NCBI GenBank assembly: GCA_028821195.1
Contig: JAPPHB010000106.1
Coordinates: 1-64,000, forward strand
Direction of reading: 5' to 3'
DNA length: 64,000 nt
From: Gammaproteobacteria bacterium
Lineage (GTDB): Bacteria > Gemmatimonadota > Gemmatimonadetes > Longimicrobiales > Gaopeijiaceae
This document shows positions 33,340-42,175 of the stretch, one piece after another (position 1 is the stretch's first letter; each line of letters opens with the position of its first letter). The notes under the pieces were generated by a model, which made no database searches, was not told the origin of the DNA, and saw nothing but the letters and a program-made list of their open reading frames with translations. The translations under genes were made by a program, and so were the position numbers.

Positions 33340-33346
33340 ATGAGTA
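33324..33346. promoter_or_regulatory. VapBC operator spanning the start codon
   Basis: TACTCAT (33330-33336) and ATGAGTA (33340-33346) are a perfect inverted repeat around ATC, with the vapB ATG inside the right arm. ATATCAT is also directly repeated at 33324 and 33335, an 11-bp period. A TATCAT -10-like element (33325-33330) would put the transcript start at about the ATG, so the message is probably leaderless. The layout suits autorepression by the antitoxin-toxin complex. Confidence 0.6.
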
Positions 33347-33753
33347 AGAGACTGCAGGTGGTGCTGTCCGAGGCGGAACTCGAGGAGATCCGCGACGCCG
33401 CGAAGCGGAATCGCGTCACCGTGTCCGCGTGGGTCCGGAGGACGTTGCGCGAAGCGCGGGAGCGAGAGCTGCGCGGGGGAGCGGCCGCGGTGCGGGAAGC
33501 CCGCCCGGAATACCACGCCCCCGAATCCGCCCACTACCCGTTCGTCAGCCTCGAAGTCAGGCTGCCCGAAGCCGATCTGGAGGCGGTCAGACAGCGCTAC
33601 GGGCTTCGCAATTGGACCGCGGCCGTGAAGGAGGCGGTCCTGCGTCAGGCGATCGTGCCGATGACGAAGGAAGAGGCGCTTGCGATGCGTGGGGTCGGCT
33701 GGGACGGGGATCTGGACGAGATGCGCCGGGATCGCCCCCCTGACATCTGGTGA
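33340..33753 (+). CDS. VapB-like antitoxin with two RHH segments
   Basis: A 137-aa putative antitoxin, longer than the usual 70-90 aa. Residues 4-40 ([19 protein letters not shown] ... [12 protein letters not shown]) look like one ribbon-helix-helix DNA-binding unit. Residues 68-103 ([19 protein letters not shown] ... [10 protein letters not shown]) look like a second, and residues 117-132 ([16 protein letters not shown]) are the classical VapB C-terminal tail that inhibits a VapC PIN toxin. It overlaps the toxin gene (GTGA), and it probably binds the palindrome across its own start codon. The tandem RHH arrangement could be a fusion of two antitoxins. Confidence 0.75.
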   Translation: MSKRLQVVLSEAELEEIRDAAKRNRVTVSAWVRRTLREARERELRGGAAAVREARPEYHAPESAHYPFVSLEVRLPEADLEAVRQRYGLRNWTAAVKEAVLRQAIVPMTKEEALAMRGVGWDGDLDEMRRDRPPDIW

Positions 33754-34163
33754 TCGTCGACACGTCGGCGTGGGTCGAATACCTGCGGCGTACAGAGAGC
33801 GCCTTCGACCTGTTCCTGGATGACGCGGTCCGGGCGGGCCGACCCATCGCCACGCCAGCCTCGGTGGTGATGGAGTTGCTGGCGGGATGCCGAACGGAGC
33901 CCGAGGCGCGTCAGCTGCTCAAGTTGATCTCGCGCTTCGAAATCCTGATCCCGGATTCGCTGGGACACTTCCAGCAGGGCGCCCTCGTCTACCGCGCCTG
34001 CCGCCGCGCCGGCTCCACGATCCGTTCCATGGTTGATTGCATGGTCGCGGCGAGCGCCATCGACGAGGGCCGTCCGCTCCTGGCCCGCAACCGCGACTTC
34101 GAGAGCATCGCCCGCCACACGGAACTGGAGCTGGTGGAGCCGGAGACCGACTGCGAACGCTGA
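33750..34163 (+). CDS. vapC: VapC-type PIN-domain toxin
   Basis: A 137-aa PIN-domain ribonuclease toxin. The first acidic residue is in [10 protein letters not shown], followed by VVMELLAGC (Glu in the second motif) and [11 protein letters not shown] (Asp in the third), with a fourth acidic position in [10 protein letters not shown]. All catalytic positions are intact, so the toxin is probably active against tRNA or rRNA as in other VapC proteins. The start is GTG 33750, overlapping vapB by four bases, which couples translation of toxin to antitoxin. Confidence 0.85.
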   Translation: MIVDTSAWVEYLRRTESAFDLFLDDAVRAGRPIATPASVVMELLAGCRTEPEARQLLKLISRFEILIPDSLGHFQQGALVYRACRRAGSTIRSMVDCMVAASAIDEGRPLLARNRDFESIARHTELELVEPETDCER

Positions 34164-34224
34164 CGGATCGCGCTCCCGCGCTCCAAGCGTCCTTTCGGGC
34201 CCTCGCCGGTTCGGGGAAACCCTC

Positions 34225-35529
34225 CTACCCAAACATCGCCTGCGGCAGGAACGTTGCGATCCCGGGCGCGAGCGCCAGCAGCACCAGCATCGCCAGCATC
34301 GCGAACCAGAACGGAATGATGCCGCGGAAGATCGCACCCATCGGAACGTCCGGGGCCACCACCTTGACCACGAACGTGTTCAGCCCGACGGGCGGCGAGA
34401 TCAGCCCCATCTCCAGGGTGATGACGATCATCACGCCGAACCAGATCATGTCGACGCCCAGTGACGTGAGAATCGGCTGAACCAGCGGAATCGTCAGAAC
34501 CAGGATCGCGAACCCGTCCAGGAAGGTGCCCAGCACGATGAACATCGCGAGCACGAGCGCCACCACCTGGGGCCCCGACCATCCCTGATCGCCCACCCAG
34601 CGCGCCATCGCGAACGGTGTTCCGGTAAAGCCCAGGAACACCTTGAAGACGTAGGCCCCGATCAGGATCAGGAAGACCGTGCCACAGGCGCGGAGGGTCG
34701 AAAGGACGAGTTCGCCGAGGGCATCGCGGGTGAGGGAACGACGCGCCAGCGCCGCGAGCAGGGCGAGAAACGCGCCCACGCCCGCGGCCTCCATCGCGGA
34801 GAAGACTCCGGCGTAGATGCCGCCGAGAGTCACGACGGCGAGGCCCAGGATCCAGTATGCCCCCGCAGGCGTGCGCCCTCGTTTCCCCGGCGCGTGCTCC
34901 GGCTCTCCCCGGGGCGCCCGCTCGGGATGCAGGGTTGCGATGATGACGACGGTCAGGACGAAGAGCGCCGCGAGCAGGATCCCGGGAAGCAATCCGGCCA
35001 TGAAGAGGCGGCCGATGCTCTGCTCGGTGAGGATGCCGTACAGGACCAGCCCGGCCGAGGGCGGAATCAGGATGCCTAGGGTGCCACCCGCCGCTACGGC
35101 CCCGGCCGCGAGCGACTTGTCGTAGTTGAAGCGCCGCATCTCGGGCAGCGCGACGCGCCCCATGGTCAGGGCGGCGGCCAGCGACGAGCCGGACAGAGCC
35201 GAGAAGCCCGCGCACGCGACGATCGATGCCGCGGCCAGGCCGCCCCGGATGCGGGCCAGCCAGAGGTTGGCCGCGAGGTAAAGGTCCCGGCTCATCCCCG
35301 AGGCCACGGTCAGACTCCCCATCAGCATGAAGAGTGGGATGATGGTGAGCGCGGTCCGCGATGACACCGCGAACGTCTCGCCGGCGATGACGGCGAGCAC
35401 CGCCTGGGGCCGGATCAGCGCGATGCCGGCTGCGCCCGCGATGAGCATGGAGAGCCCGACGGGTACGCGGATCAGCAGAAGGACGAAGAGGGCGACGACG
35501 CCGAGCAATGCGGCCGCGGACCCCTCCAT
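34225..35529 (-). CDS. dctM: TRAP transporter large permease (DctM)
   Basis: A 434-aa large permease of a TRAP (tripartite ATP-independent periplasmic) importer, sodium-driven in known systems. About 12 hydrophobic segments. Typical DctM marks are ALTIIPLFMLMGSLTVASG, ACAGFSALSGSSLAAALTMGR, AGGTLGILIPPSAGLVLYG and the second-half GTFLDGFAILVLTIPLVQP with EMGLISPPVGLNTFVV. It follows dctQ with a 1-bp overlap. Substrate is determined by the DctP protein and cannot be inferred here. Last gene of the minus-strand operon. Confidence 0.9.
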   Translation of the reverse strand: MEGSAAALLGVVALFVLLLIRVPVGLSMLIAGAAGIALIRPQAVLAVIAGETFAVSSRTALTIIPLFMLMGSLTVASGMSRDLYLAANLWLARIRGGLAAASIVACAGFSALSGSSLAAALTMGRVALPEMRRFNYDKSLAAGAVAAGGTLGILIPPSAGLVLYGILTEQSIGRLFMAGLLPGILLAALFVLTVVIIATLHPERAPRGEPEHAPGKRGRTPAGAYWILGLAVVTLGGIYAGVFSAMEAAGVGAFLALLAALARRSLTRDALGELVLSTLRACGTVFLILIGAYVFKVFLGFTGTPFAMARWVGDQGWSGPQVVALVLAMFIVLGTFLDGFAILVLTIPLVQPILTSLGVDMIWFGVMIVITLEMGLISPPVGLNTFVVKVVAPDVPMGAIFRGIIPFWFAMLAMLVLLALAPGIATFLPQAMFG

Positions 35530-36074
35530 CAGATGCCCCTGGCCCGGGAGTCGTCCTCCTCACGCGGGGGCCGCCGCCGAACCAGCCGGGACGCGAGCAA
35601 CAGCGAGTACGTCGCCATGCATGCGCCAAGCGCGTAATAGAACGGCGTGTGGACGATGGCGATGGTGCCGGTGATCTCGCCGCACTCGATCCCGCAACTG
35701 CCGTTGGCGAAGAGGGCGACGGCCGTAACCGCAGTCGCCGCGGCCCCCAGGACCCGTGCGACCGCGTCGGTTGCCCGCGTGACGCGACGGCCCGCAAAGC
35801 GCTCGATGAGTTCCACGGACACGTGTGTCCCGTCCTGGGCCGCACAGACCACCGCGGCGGCCACGAGCACCGTAAGGCCCATGGAGGTGAGATCCTCCGC
35901 GCCCAGCAGGGGAGCGCCGAAGAGGTGGCGCGCGACGACCTCGACGACGGTCACGCCCAGGAGCAGGAGCAGCGCCACGCCCCCGGTGACGGCGAGCCCG
36001 GCAGTCAGCCACCGGCGAAGCGCCTCATGGACCCGACTGGGGTCCCGAACCGGGTCCTGGTCCGAGGGCGTCAA
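35529..36074 (-). CDS. dctQ: TRAP transporter small permease (DctQ)
   Basis: A 181-aa small membrane subunit with four helices. The first helix region LAVTGGVALLLLLGVTVVEVVARHLF with its Arg, the DLTSMGLTVLVAAAVVCAAQ helix and the VSVELIERF loop are typical of DctQ. It bridges dctP and dctM in the operon and overlaps both by 1-4 bp. The C-terminus is Arg/Glu-rich (RLVRRRPPREEDDSRARGI). Confidence 0.87.
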   Translation of the reverse strand: MTPSDQDPVRDPSRVHEALRRWLTAGLAVTGGVALLLLLGVTVVEVVARHLFGAPLLGAEDLTSMGLTVLVAAAVVCAAQDGTHVSVELIERFAGRRVTRATDAVARVLGAAATAVTAVALFANGSCGIECGEITGTIAIVHTPFYYALGACMATYSLLLASRLVRRRPPREEDDSRARGI

Positions 36075-37105
36075 TTGCCGCGGAAGAGATCGATGATCTC
36101 GGCGACCGTCGCGTCGCCGATCCTGCGGGAGAGCTGCGCCTGGTAGACGTCCGCGACCGCCTCCAGGAAACGCGCCTTCTCTTCCTCGGAGAGATCGATG
36201 AGTTCGACACCCGCGTCGCGGGCGATCTGGAGCCCGCGTGCCCCGGCGAGTTCGTACGCCTGCCCGCCCGACTCCGACAGCCAGGAGTCCGAGGCCTCAT
36301 CCAGCCAGCTCTGCTCCTCCGCGGATAGGGACTCGTAGGCGCCGCGGTTCATCAGCAGCGAAAAAGGAGTCGCGGAGAGGGGCAGCCACGTGGTGAGGTA
36401 TTCGGCCGGCTCCTGCAACTGATACGCGGAAATGCCCCCTGCGGTGATCACGACGCCGTCGATCACGCCCGTGTGCAGATTCTGCTGAATCTCCGAGACC
36501 GGCTGCATCACCGGGGTTGCTCCCAGTGCTTCGACAAAGGGCATTTCGATGCGCGACGAGACCCTGAGCTTGAGCCCCTGAAGGTCCTCCAGTCTTCGGA
36601 CGGGCCTTTCGCGGGTGAGGAGCACGGGGGGAGTGGTGGACCACATCGCCAGCACCTTCGCCTCGTACTCCTGCTCGAGGACCGGGCCGGCGCGCTGCAG
36701 CGCGGCCGTGCACTCGATCGCGCTGCCGCAAACCCCCGGATAGGCGCTCAGCGTGGTCCTGGGGAAGGTCACGGCCGTGTACCCCGGGATCACCATGGCT
36801 ACGTCCGCCACCCCCTCGAGCAGCATGGAATAGTATCTCCGGGGATCGGAGCCGAGGGCGCCCCCCATGTACTCCGTTGCCGTCAGCCTGCCTCCCGACA
36901 CCTGCTCCAGTCGTTCCGAAAACGGGATCACGACCCCGGACCTGACGGTGCTGAGCGGCGGCACGAAGTGCGCGAGGACCAGCGACCTGCTCCCCGACGG
37001 GCCATCCGGGGAGGGCGAACAGGCGGAGACCACGAGAAGCAGGACAGGGATCAGCGCTGCGATACGAACCGGCTGAAGTCGACGTGAAGCAACACTCGAA
37101 CGCAT
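36071..37105 (-). CDS. dctP: TRAP transporter solute receptor (DctP)
   Basis: A 344-aa periplasmic receptor. The N-terminal region ends with lipobox VVSAC, so it is a lipid-anchored receptor. Family features: SLVLAHFVPPLSTVRSGV, GGRLTATEYMGGALGSD, LQGLKLRVSS (with the carboxylate-clamp Arg in KLRVSS) and the MQPVSEIQQNLHTGVIDGV loop. Most such receptors bind organic-acid carboxylates. It overlaps the upstream NAT permease by one base (TGATG). Confidence 0.87.
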   Translation of the reverse strand: MRSSVASRRLQPVRIAALIPVLLLVVSACSPSPDGPSGSRSLVLAHFVPPLSTVRSGVVIPFSERLEQVSGGRLTATEYMGGALGSDPRRYYSMLLEGVADVAMVIPGYTAVTFPRTTLSAYPGVCGSAIECTAALQRAGPVLEQEYEAKVLAMWSTTPPVLLTRERPVRRLEDLQGLKLRVSSRIEMPFVEALGATPVMQPVSEIQQNLHTGVIDGVVITAGGISAYQLQEPAEYLTTWLPLSATPFSLLMNRGAYESLSAEEQSWLDEASDSWLSESGGQAYELAGARGLQIARDAGVELIDLSEEEKARFLEAVADVYQAQLSRRIGDATVAEIIDLFRGN

Positions 37106-38868
37106 CAGCGCCGTCCCGCCGCCTGCCGATCAGGGGCAACCCTCAGGGTGACGATGTCCACGTTGCGAAACTGCTGGTGCCGGACGGACGAAGCCAGATG
37201 CCGGAGCAGCCGCAGCGAGATTTCCGTTTCCGCCGGTTCGGCCCGGGCCTCGTCCCCGAGCCACTCCAGCCGATCCTGGAGGTTGAGTTCTTCCTGTCCC
37301 GCAGCGGCCGCCTTGAATTGCAGCACGGCGTGCCCGGCCTCCCAGTACGCCGTGACCAGGAGGGCGCGCTGTCCGTGCGCCGGCTCGTCTCCCGGCGACC
37401 CGCCTGTGCCGTGGGGCTCCAGGAGCATCAGCAGCGTCTCCTCGCACGCGGCCTCCATGCGCTCCACCGACGCCTCCAGACCGGTGCGGCGGGCGAACCT
37501 GCGGATGAAATCGCCGATCCCGGGCAGTTCGGCCACGTCGAGCCGCCCGCTGAACCGAGCCACGCGCGGCATCGTCAGGACCGCAAGCAGGATGGCGATC
37601 GTGCCGCCCGCCGTCATTCCGTTGTCGAAGAGGCCGCCCGCGAAGTTCGCAAAGAAGTCCGGAAAGACAACGTCGAACTCGACGGCGATGCCGACCCAGA
37701 CCGCGAGTCCGGCGATGAGGCCGTTTCGCGGATTGCTGCCGGTGCCGGAGACCACCTCGCGCATGCCGACCACGAAGAACGTGGCCATGATGACGGCCAT
37801 CGCCGAGGCCACGACGGCGTCCGGCATCGCGACGATCACCGCGACCAGCTTGGGCAGGCAGGCCAGGGCGATCAGCGCGAGCCCGGCGATGACGCCCAGG
37901 CTGCGCGCGGCCACGCCGGTGGTCTCGATCGTAGCGATGGGCGTGGGATGCAGGGTGTTGGGGATCCCGCCTGTCAGGCCGGCCAGAATGTTGCCGCCGC
38001 CCTCGGCCGCCACCGCACCCTGTACGGAGCGAAAGTCCACGGCGCGCGCGCGGTGCCACGATACGCGCTGGGTGGCGACGGCGACCCCCACCGACTTGGT
38101 GGCCCCGACGAGCGCGATGAACAGGAAGGCCGGAAGAAGCGCCCAGAAGGCGGGGCTGAAACTCAGGTCCAGCCCGGGGGGACGGCCCGCCGGCAACCCG
38201 ATCCAGGCTGCGTCAGCCACGAGCCCGACCTCGTAGATCCCGAAGAACCCGCCCACGACGGATCCGGCCGCGAGCCCGGCGGCGGGGGCCCAGAGACGAA
38301 GCCTGCCCGTGCCCTTCAGGTGGATCCCGGCGGCTGTCGCCACCGTCGCGCAGGCGCACAGCGGACCGGCCACGGCCGGGGCACCGGCCGGCAGGTCGTT
38401 CAGCATGCGGAAAAGGACGGGCATGACCGTGACCGGCAGAAGCATGATCACCGTGCCCGTGACCACGGGGGTGAGGATGCGGTGCAGCAGGGCAAGGCGC
38501 TCGGAGAACGCCGCCTGCACCAGTCCCGACACCACCACCAGCGTCGCGAGCAACGATGGCCCGCCCTGAACCAGAGCCACGACGCACACGGCGATGAACG
38601 GCGAGGAGGCACCGTGGAGCATCTGGTAGCCGGCGCCGAGACGTCCCGGCCGGACCGCCTGCACCGCGGTCATGACGCCGCACGCCAGCATGCCGGCGAA
38701 GACCGCCCACAACAGGAATCCTTCCGCGTCGGCGGCCCGGAAGACGATGGTGGGCAGCAGCACCGCCGAGTTCAGGCTGAGAATGGCGAGCTGCAGTCCG
38801 AGCCCGAGACCGACCGGCCGCGCGACCGGGTCGGTGGCTTCGTAGCAGAGACCCTGGTCCGGTCTCAT
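37105..38868 (-). CDS. NCS2/NAT nucleobase permease with extra C-terminal domain
   Basis: A 587-aa member of the xanthine/uracil permease superfamily. I place the start at 38868 (MRPDQGLCYEATDPVARP). Core: QLAILSLNSAVLLPTIVF, the repeat QMLHGASSPFIAV, AEGGGNILAGLTGGIPNT (substrate-site stretch) and ATIETTGVAARSLG. The membrane core ends near residue 445. About 140 more residues follow, soluble, with EETLLMLLEP and EISLRLLRHLASSVRHQQ, faintly like a degenerate GHKL-type ATPase domain. First gene of a four-gene operon with the TRAP importer. Confidence 0.8.
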   Translation of the reverse strand: MRPDQGLCYEATDPVARPVGLGLGLQLAILSLNSAVLLPTIVFRAADAEGFLLWAVFAGMLACGVMTAVQAVRPGRLGAGYQMLHGASSPFIAVCVVALVQGGPSLLATLVVVSGLVQAAFSERLALLHRILTPVVTGTVIMLLPVTVMPVLFRMLNDLPAGAPAVAGPLCACATVATAAGIHLKGTGRLRLWAPAAGLAAGSVVGGFFGIYEVGLVADAAWIGLPAGRPPGLDLSFSPAFWALLPAFLFIALVGATKSVGVAVATQRVSWHRARAVDFRSVQGAVAAEGGGNILAGLTGGIPNTLHPTPIATIETTGVAARSLGVIAGLALIALACLPKLVAVIVAMPDAVVASAMAVIMATFFVVGMREVVSGTGSNPRNGLIAGLAVWVGIAVEFDVVFPDFFANFAGGLFDNGMTAGGTIAILLAVLTMPRVARFSGRLDVAELPGIGDFIRRFARRTGLEASVERMEAACEETLLMLLEPHGTGGSPGDEPAHGQRALLVTAYWEAGHAVLQFKAAAAGQEELNLQDRLEWLGDEARAEPAETEISLRLLRHLASSVRHQQFRNVDIVTLRVAPDRQAAGRR

Positions 38869-39002
38869 GGCAGCATGGTCCGCTTGATAAGCGCCGAGCT
38901 TCCCCCCATTCTCATGCGCGCGCCTCTCCCCGGGGGCGCATGCATCGCTTCGCCAGCTCTTCCGCCCCCATTCGCGGCCACTATAGCCAACGGGATTCCA
39001 CC
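38869..39002. promoter_or_regulatory. Divergent promoter region
   Basis: A 134-bp gap between the NAT permease operon (minus) and the 2-hydroxyacid dehydrogenase series (plus). It must hold both promoters, so the two operons may share control. I see no strong palindrome. Confidence 0.35.
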
Positions 39003-40025
39003 GTGCGAGCACTCCACATCGAACCCATTGCGGACTGGATCCAGGGCCTCTTCCAGCAGGCGGCGGACGAGGCCGGCGTCGAGGTGACGTGGGGCGGCGG
39101 GATGGATGAACGGGAATTGCGCGCGGCTGCGGCCGGCGCGGACGCCCTCGTGACCGCGAAGCGGCGCATTGGCGCGGACCTGATCGACGCGTCCCCGGGC
39201 CTTCGCCTGATTCAGGTGCAGGGGCGGGCGCCCTGGGCGGTGAATCGGGACGCCGCGACTGCGGCCGGAGTGCCGGTGTCGGTGCTCCCGCACCGGGGCG
39301 CGATCGCCGTCGCGGAGCAGACCGTCGCGCTGATGCTGGGCCTCTACCGCAAGCTGGTGCCCGGGCATATGGGCACCCGGGATGCGGAATACCTGGAACT
39401 CGGCGTCGAGCCCGTGCGCACCACGGAGCGCAAGATTGCCTTCAACTGGCTGCGCTACCCCGACGTCTGGCAGCTTCACGGCAGGACGCTCGGATTGGTC
39501 GGGCTGGGCGACATCGCGCTCGAGGTCGCGCGGCGCACGCGCGCGTTCGATATGGAAGTGGTCTACCACAAGCGCTCGCCTTTGCCGCGCGAGCACGAGG
39601 AGATGGTTGGGGCGCGGTCCGTGCCGCTCCGGGAGCTCCTCGCCGCGAGCGACGTGGTCAGCCTGCACGCGCCCCATACCGACCGGACGGAGCGCATGAT
39701 CGACGCCGCGGCCCTCGCGCTCATGAAGCCCACGGCCATCCTGGTGAACACCGCGCGCGGCGGGCTGGTCGATGAAGATGCGCTCGCCGACGCCCTTCGG
39801 GACGGCCGCATCGCCGGGGCGGGGCTGGACGCCTTCCTGTACGAGCCGCTGCCCGAGGGCAGCCCGCTGGCCGATGCGCACAACGTGCTCCTGTCACCCC
39901 ATGTGGGCGGCGGGACCGGCGGTGGGCAGCGGGGAATGATCGACGATGTGGTCGGCAATCTCGTCGCGGTGACCGAAGGCGGGGCGGTGCGGGGGCTGGT
40001 GAACGGTACCCATCCACAAACCTGA
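39003..40025 (+). CDS. D-isomer 2-hydroxyacid dehydrogenase
   Basis: A 340-aa NAD(P)-dependent dehydrogenase of the phosphoglycerate/hydroxypyruvate family. I place the start at GTG 39003, which gives VRALHIEPIADW; the open frame starts at 38940. The Rossmann segment is LGLVGLGDIALEVARRT, followed by NTARGGLVDEDALADAL and the catalytic His in LLSPHVGGGTGG. The active-site Arg of NTARGG and Glu in GLDAFLYEPLPEG are in place. Substrate is unknown; glyoxylate, hydroxypyruvate and similar acids are common. Confidence 0.83.
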   Translation: MRALHIEPIADWIQGLFQQAADEAGVEVTWGGGMDERELRAAAAGADALVTAKRRIGADLIDASPGLRLIQVQGRAPWAVNRDAATAAGVPVSVLPHRGAIAVAEQTVALMLGLYRKLVPGHMGTRDAEYLELGVEPVRTTERKIAFNWLRYPDVWQLHGRTLGLVGLGDIALEVARRTRAFDMEVVYHKRSPLPREHEEMVGARSVPLRELLAASDVVSLHAPHTDRTERMIDAAALALMKPTAILVNTARGGLVDEDALADALRDGRIAGAGLDAFLYEPLPEGSPLADAHNVLLSPHVGGGTGGGQRGMIDDVVGNLVAVTEGGAVRGLVNGTHPQT

Positions 40026-40038
40026 GTCCGGAGCCTCC

Positions 40039-41268
40039 ATGCTGAGAGACCCGCTTCTGGTTGTCGCCTTCATGCTGGCCGTGGTGGCGTTCGCGCGCTG
40101 GCTGGAAGAGCGCTACGACGTCATCAAGAAGATCAGCTCCGCCGTAGTGTGCACCCTGCTCGGCATCACGTTCGCCAACGTCGGTGTGATCGAGCACACC
40201 GGCCCGGCACACGAAGCCGTGTTCACCTTCGCCATCCCCTACGCCATCGTGCTCGTCATCATGGGCACGCAGATGAGGGAATTGGCCCACGCGGGAAGAC
40301 CCTTGCTGATCGCGTACCTGGCCGCGTGCGGGGGCAGCTTCGTTGGCGGGGCCGTGGCGGGCGCGACCATGGCGGGATGGGTCGGGCCGGAAACCTGGAA
40401 GCTCTCGGGGGCGTTCTCGGCCGCCTTCGCGGGCGGCGGGATGAACTTCGCCGCCGTCGGGCAGGGGCTTGAGGTGGAGCCGAGCACCTTCGCCGCCGCC
40501 GCACTGGCCGACAACATGTCGACGGTCCCCTACCTGCTGTTCCAGGTGTGGCTGGCGGGTGTTCTGGCGGCCATCTTCCTGCGCCGAAGCGGTGCGGGGC
40601 TGGCCACGGCGCCGGCCACCGACGCCGCGGAAAAGGCAGATCAGGAGGCGCAGGAAGAGGCGATGCGCCGCCGCTGGACCGACACCGACATCAGCATTAC
40701 GGATTTCGCCATCCTGGGCGGCCTTCCCCTGGTCGCGCTCTGGCTGGCGCGGATCATCAGCGAAGCCTTCGCGGAGCGGCTTGCCGCCATGTCGGTGGGT
40801 TCACCCGGGTACGGACTCGTGGAGTTCTTCGGCGACGTGCCGGAAGTCCTCTGGCTCACGACGATTGCGCTCATCGTGGCGCAGCTTCCGTGGGTGAGGA
40901 AACTGCGCGGGGCGGAGGTGCTGTCCTACTTCGCCCTCCACATCTTCTTCATCGCGCTGGGCGCGGCCTCCGATCTGGCGACCATCGTCGACGCCGGCGT
41001 GCCCATCTTCAGCTTCATGATCGTCATCATCGGCATCCACGTCGTCGTCGCGTACGGGATCGGATGGCTCTTCCGCATCGACCTGGCCACCGTCTCGATC
41101 GCCAGCCAGGCCGCGATCGGCGGGCCGGGATCGGCCCTGGCCATCGGCATGGCGATGAAGTGGCATAAGCTCGTGGCCCCCGCGGTCATCGTGGGCATCT
41201 TCGGATACGCGCTAGGGAACTACCTTGGCTTCTTCTGCGCGCGGGTCGTGGATGCGCTTGTGGGTTAG
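40039..41268 (+). CDS. DUF819 multi-spanning membrane protein
   Basis: A 409-aa DUF819 protein (YjcL-like), a poorly characterised family with structural similarity to sodium-coupled carriers. About ten helices; conserved Gly/Pro-rich segments are AGGGMNFAAVGQGL, ALADNMSTVPYLLFQVW, and the late SIASQAAIGGPGSALAIGMAMKW. An Ala/Glu-rich soluble loop (about 200-225, ATDAAEKADQEAQEEAMRRR) divides the two halves. It follows the dehydrogenase by 13 bp. A hairpin follows its stop. Confidence 0.77.
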   Translation: MLRDPLLVVAFMLAVVAFARWLEERYDVIKKISSAVVCTLLGITFANVGVIEHTGPAHEAVFTFAIPYAIVLVIMGTQMRELAHAGRPLLIAYLAACGGSFVGGAVAGATMAGWVGPETWKLSGAFSAAFAGGGMNFAAVGQGLEVEPSTFAAAALADNMSTVPYLLFQVWLAGVLAAIFLRRSGAGLATAPATDAAEKADQEAQEEAMRRRWTDTDISITDFAILGGLPLVALWLARIISEAFAERLAAMSVGSPGYGLVEFFGDVPEVLWLTTIALIVAQLPWVRKLRGAEVLSYFALHIFFIALGAASDLATIVDAGVPIFSFMIVIIGIHVVVAYGIGWLFRIDLATVSIASQAAIGGPGSALAIGMAMKWHKLVAPAVIVGIFGYALGNYLGFFCARVVDALVG

Positions 41269-41270
41269 TG

Positions 41271-41295
41271 CCGGGATCGGGTCCGCCGATCCGGG
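41271..41295. terminator. Hairpin after the DUF819 gene
   Basis: CCGGGATCGG (41271-41280) can pair with CCGATCCGGG (41286-41295) with one mismatch around a 5-nt loop. No T tract follows, so it may be a weak Rho-independent element, a stabilising hairpin or an attenuator before the SDR gene at 41348. Confidence 0.35.
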
Positions 41296-41347
41296 ACCGG
41301 TGGCCCGCATCCCCTCGAACCGACGTGCGCGCACCTTTCGATAGGGC

Positions 41348-42175
41348 ATGCTCGCATCCAGCGTTCCAGGTCCGCCAGGCATCGCGGGCATCGACGTCCT
41401 CGTGACGGGAGCCGGCCGAGGTCTGGGTCGCGGCATCGCGCAGGCGATGGCTGCGGCGGGCGCGCGCGTGTGGCTGGTGTCGGAGGTCCGGGAGGAGCTT
41501 GAGTGGACTGCGTCCGACATCCGTGCGGCGGGGGGCGAGCCCCACATTCTCGTCACCGATCTCGGGCGCGACGATGCACGAAAGGGACTGGTGCGCACCC
41601 TCTGCGAGCAGGCCCCGCGGTTGCGGGTGATCGTCAACAACGCCGGAGTGCTGGAACGCGAGCCGGTCGCTTCAGTGGACGCCGCCCACTGGCGGCGCAT
41701 CATGAGCGTGAACCTGGAAGCCCCGGTGTTCCTGACGCGGGATCTACTGCCGCTCCTGGGGGACGAGGGCGGATCCATAGTCAACGTCTCCTCGCGCGCC
41801 GGGACCGCTGCCTTCGCACGCCAGGCGGCATATTGCGCGTCCAAATTCGGCATGGAGGCATTTACGCGATGCCTCGCGCTGGAGCTGGCGGGGTCGCGCG
41901 TCAGCGCCAACACGGTGACGCCGGGGCTCTCGATCAAGCCGACCTCCCTGACGCAAAGGGACGCGGAAAGCGCGGATGCGGCTACGCGCACAGGATGGCG
42001 GGATCCCGTTAGACTGGGGCCCGCGTTCCTCTTTCTCGCCGGGCTGCGCGGACAGGTCAGCGGCTGTCGCTTCGACGCCTGGACATTGACGCAGGCGCTG
42101 GAGCAATGGGGCACGCGGGGAGTGATGAACCGCATTCACGAAATCGCCGAATACACGCCGGAGGCTGTCGGATGA
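41348..42175 (+). CDS. Short-chain dehydrogenase/reductase
   Basis: A 275-aa SDR-family oxidoreductase. Cofactor motif TGAGRGLGRGIA (TGxxxGxG), structural NNAGVLE and catalytic S-x(n)-YxxxK with SSRAG ... YCASKFGME are all present. Acidic residue after strand 2 is not evident (WLVSEVREE), so NAD versus NADP is uncertain. Substrate unknown. The C-terminal tail (YTPEAVG) overlaps the start of the next gene (ATGA), so it is coupled with the unusual aminotransferase-like protein. Confidence 0.83.
   Translation: MLASSVPGPPGIAGIDVLVTGAGRGLGRGIAQAMAAAGARVWLVSEVREELEWTASDIRAAGGEPHILVTDLGRDDARKGLVRTLCEQAPRLRVIVNNAGVLEREPVASVDAAHWRRIMSVNLEAPVFLTRDLLPLLGDEGGSIVNVSSRAGTAAFARQAAYCASKFGMEAFTRCLALELAGSRVSANTVTPGLSIKPTSLTQRDAESADAATRTGWRDPVRLGPAFLFLAGLRGQVSGCRFDAWTLTQALEQWGTRGVMNRIHEIAEYTPEAVG

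Noticed and set aside
36071-37105. DctP as the receptor for the ABC importer
   Set aside because: It is part of the TRAP operon and its family works with DctQM, not ABC permeases.
37084-39087. A 667-aa plus-strand open frame
   Set aside because: Antisense to the NAT permease. Composition is high in Arg, Gly and His and it lacks family motifs.
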